From: CAYJGN01 sp964369635
GTDB taxonomy: Bacteria; Bacillota; Clostridia; Oscillospirales; Ruminococcaceae
Direction: 5' to 3'
Assembly: GCA_964369635.1 (NCBI GenBank)
Contig: CAYJGN010000046.1
Span: 1 to 14,625 of the forward strand
DNA length: 14,625 nt
The notes under the pieces were generated by a model, which saw only the letters and a list, made by a program, of their open reading frames with translations, did no database searches and had not been told where the DNA came from. This document shows, in pieces, positions 13,132-14,625 of the stretch. How positions within the stretch are numbered: the first letter of the stretch is position 1; the number at the start of each line of letters is the position of its first letter. The position numbers and the translations under genes are program-made.

Positions 13132-13560
13132 CTATATTGATTTTGGCATAAGCTGCCATTGTTCGCGTTTTATTTCACCAGTTTCATTTAAAACAAGCAT
13201 AACTGCAAGCTCTCTATTATCATCAACTTCTATTTTATACTCAACATAGAGAAGATTTTGCAGAGCATCAAAGGTTATAGTATATGAAAACCCGCTCTCA
13301 TTTAGCATCCTCTCGGTTTCCTCGAAATCATACTCTGCCGCTATAAAGGCGGTATCGACCTCCATAACCTTTTCTTCGGCATAGCTATCAGCTTGATAAT
13401 AAGTTTTAACAGTATCTGCCGCTTGATTTGCAAGTTCACCCTCACTTCGAGTACTCGTTATTATAAGCACCGAGAATGAGGCGAGCAATAGAATAGTGAA
13501 AAAGGTTATGAGCGAGACCATACCTGTTGATATCGCTGTTCTTGAATTGTTATTATCCAC
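13132..13560 (-). CDS. PilX/GspK-like minor pseudopilin candidate (GTG start)
   Basis: 142 residues from the GTG at 13560. A longer frame from an ATG at 13602 exists, but it would overlap the upstream gene by 50 nt; the GTG has GGAGGT exactly 7 nt before it, and the next residues (DNNNSRTAIS) give the usual short polar head before a helix. The helix (about 12-35 of this form) begins GMVSLITFFTILLL and is followed by a SEGELANQAADTVKTYYQAD stretch, like the N-terminal helix of PilX or GspK minor pilins (small residue, long hydrophobic run, then Ala-rich helix with an acidic pair). The remainder is a small beta-rich domain. The Glu at position 5 of major pilins is missing. Assignment rests on pattern and context. 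The stop lies 14 nt before pilT. Confidence 0.7.
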   Translation of the reverse strand: MDNNNSRTAISTGMVSLITFFTILLLASFSVLIITSTRSEGELANQAADTVKTYYQADSYAEEKVMEVDTAFIAAEYDFEETERMLNESGFSYTITFDALQNLLYVEYKIEVDDNRELAVMLVLNETGEIKREQWQLMPKSI

Positions 13561-13981
13561 CACTACCACCTCCACCGAGGTATTTTGAAACTGAAAGCTC
13601 ATAAATAGATTCCGACTGGTCTGTTACCAAAATAGTAGCCGTTAAAAGGCCTTCGGTATCCGCATAGCTCGACATATAAAGCGCATAACTATAATTTTCT
13701 GAGTCTGATAATTGCCAGTCGCTATCATAATAACAGATGATATTAACTCCATCGGAAATACCGCCCATAATCTCGCTATATATATCCTCATCGCCATTTG
13801 ATGCCTTGAATGCCTCTGCCGCCGACTGCGCTTTTATAGACGCCATGCTAATATCGCTATTCGCCTGACTCTCAACATGTCCCGCTACAAAGAGATTTGT
13901 GCATATAGCGGCCGAAAGAGCGAAAAATAAACAGTTCAAAACAAGTTCGGCGAGGAAATATCTTGTTTTATTGCTTCTCAT
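13553..13981 (-). CDS. Pilin-like protein with Gly-rich tail
   Basis: 142 residues from the ATG at 13981; a TTG one codon earlier is possible, but the ATG has better spacing (6 nt) from GGAGGG. It overlaps the upstream stop by one base (TGATG), so translation is coupled. After a short basic head (RSNKTR), YFLAELVLNCLFFALSAAI forms one membrane helix; FLAEL mimics the FTLIEL opening of type IV pilins, with a Glu in the right place, and the preceding Lys/Arg could be a prepilin-peptidase leader. The soluble part holds an acidic helix and a beta-rich region. The C-terminus is GGGGSGG; its codons also contain the ribosome binding site of the next gene. I take it for a minor pseudopilin, family not identified. 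Confidence 0.72.
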   Translation of the reverse strand: MRSNKTRYFLAELVLNCLFFALSAAICTNLFVAGHVESQANSDISMASIKAQSAAEAFKASNGDEDIYSEIMGGISDGVNIICYYDSDWQLSDSENYSYALYMSSYADTEGLLTATILVTDQSESIYELSVSKYLGGGGSGG

Positions 13982-14469
13982 CAAACACCCTCCCCGTAAG
14001 TCTCAAGATAGAGGTTAGTGCTAAAACTATTGCCATCTTTATCAAATATCTCAATTTGCAAAATACCATAGTCTGAAAGCGAGAGGCTTAGAGCCGATAG
14101 CTCCATAATTCTCTGTCCGATATCCTGCGAAACGGCAGTCTCCGCCATTATAGACAGCTCACAAAGATACCCATCCTCTATATAGATATAGGTATCAAAG
14201 GTATAGTCCCCTATCTCTTCTCGCAAGATAAGCGCATCACCATCAAAAACACTACCAACTGAAATCAGGGCTGCACCTTCGCTCTGCCGCACCTTTTCAG
14301 TTATATAGAAAAGCGAAGTTCTCGCATTATAATTTTGCTCTGAAATATCTGCACTATCGCTATAAACCTGAGTGCCTATAATTGCAAGTATTAGAGAGCT
14401 TGCGGTGTACAGCAAAAAGAGACTGACAACAAAGATAACGCTTAAAGTATCTTTTTTAATTCTCTCCAT
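13981..14469 (-). CDS. Pilin-like protein, single N-terminal helix
   Basis: 162 residues. A basic head (MERIKKDT) leads into one hydrophobic helix (about 9-33), then a segment with NARTSLFYITEKVRQSE that recalls GspJ/ComGF-type minor pseudopilins, in which a Tyr-Ile-x-x-x-Arg helix follows the membrane anchor. The rest alternates short beta-strand-like segments with acidic turns. It resembles a group of clostridial hypothetical proteins often found in pilus or competence-like operons, but I cannot name the family with certainty from sequence alone. AGGGGTG lies about 5 nt before the ATG. It overlaps the next gene by one base and follows a partial gene with a 36-nt gap, so it sits inside an operon that ends with pilT. 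Confidence 0.7.
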   Translation of the reverse strand: MERIKKDTLSVIFVVSLFLLYTASSLILAIIGTQVYSDSADISEQNYNARTSLFYITEKVRQSEGAALISVGSVFDGDALILREEIGDYTFDTYIYIEDGYLCELSIMAETAVSQDIGQRIMELSALSLSLSDYGILQIEIFDKDGNSFSTNLYLETYGEGV

Positions 14470-14505
14470 ATACTCACCCCTTCAATCTTTAATAACTGCA
14501 TAAAA

Positions 14506-14625
14506 TTAATTTTCTATATAAAATACCGCTATCTCCGGCAGAAGATTTCCACCGACATTAAGATAATGAATAACGAATTTTTCTTCGTCGTAATAAAGTC
14601 CATACTCATCTTTTAGGTAGTCGAG
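14506..14625 (-). CDS. C-terminal end of an unidentified gene (cut by window edge)
   Basis: The last 39 codons of a reading frame running in from the right edge, ending TAA at 14506-14508. The visible part includes DYLKDEYGLYYDEE and NLLPEIAVFYIEN: a short, Tyr- and acid-rich C-terminus, probably beta-rich. It is in the same direction as, and 36 nt before, the pilin-like genes, so it is probably another member of the pilus operon. Too little is present to name a family. Confidence 0.65.
   Translation of the reverse strand, partial: LDYLKDEYGLYYDEEKFVIHYLNVGGNLLPEIAVFYIEN

Noticed and set aside
13132..13602. ATG at 13602 as start of the PilX-like gene
   Set aside because: It would overlap the previous gene by 50 nt, whereas the GTG at 13560 has an ideal GGAGGT at 7 nt.

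Overview
This window looks like chromosomal DNA of a Gram-positive clostridium (Firmicutes/Clostridia, possibly an Oscillospiraceae-like gut lineage; the family is a guess). The grounds are moderate GC with A/T-rich intergenic DNA, strong AGGAGG-type ribosome binding sites, a SecA with a SEC-C zinc tail, a short ThiI without rhodanese domain paired with its own cysteine desulfurase, a SpoIID/LytB-type domain, and a PilT gene behind a set of small pilin-like genes. I see no phage, IS transposase, CRISPR, rRNA or tRNA.

Left part, + strand: a small four-helix membrane protein (44-466) ends at a clear terminator. A near-consensus promoter then drives secA (594-3332), followed after 26 bp by a left-handed beta-helix acetyltransferase (3359-3973). 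The 317-bp gap to the next gene holds a complex palindromic element (A) and a degenerate 28-bp tandem repeat.

Middle part, - strand (transcribed right to left): cysteine desulfurase (TTG start), thiI and a cinA-like gene overlap one another by 4 nt (ATGA), so they form one translationally coupled operon; an EamA-family transporter follows about 245 bp downstream. Desulfurase plus ThiI make a sulfur relay for tRNA 4-thiouridine. The cinA-like gene is the most striking gene here. It encodes 893 residues: a complete CinA (about 1-410), one membrane segment (about 458-478), a Ser/Asp-rich and poly-Ser linker (about 490-614), and a complete SpoIID/LytB domain (about 625-893) that keeps the catalytic Glu. 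It would join a cytoplasmic nucleotide-repair/NMN-deamidase module to an extracellular peptidoglycan-cleaving module. A divergent intergenic region with back-to-back promoters separates this operon from an AI-2E-family permease on the + strand (10481-11617).

Right part, - strand: part of a type IV pilus or pseudopilus operon, with the tail of an unknown gene, three small single-helix pilin-like proteins joined by overlaps or near-overlaps, and then pilT, which ends at a terminator.

The main non-coding novelty is a family of three elements (A about 4031-4133, B about 5193-5298, C about 11730-11840), all intergenic. In each, a GC-rich outer stem closes over three consecutive inner hairpins, so each can fold as a four-way, cloverleaf-like junction. 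Inner hairpins differ between copies, but one is shared by A and C with two compensated base-pair changes. All three have a similar asymmetric right edge (GGCGG, then a run ending in ACCC). I do not recognise this family.
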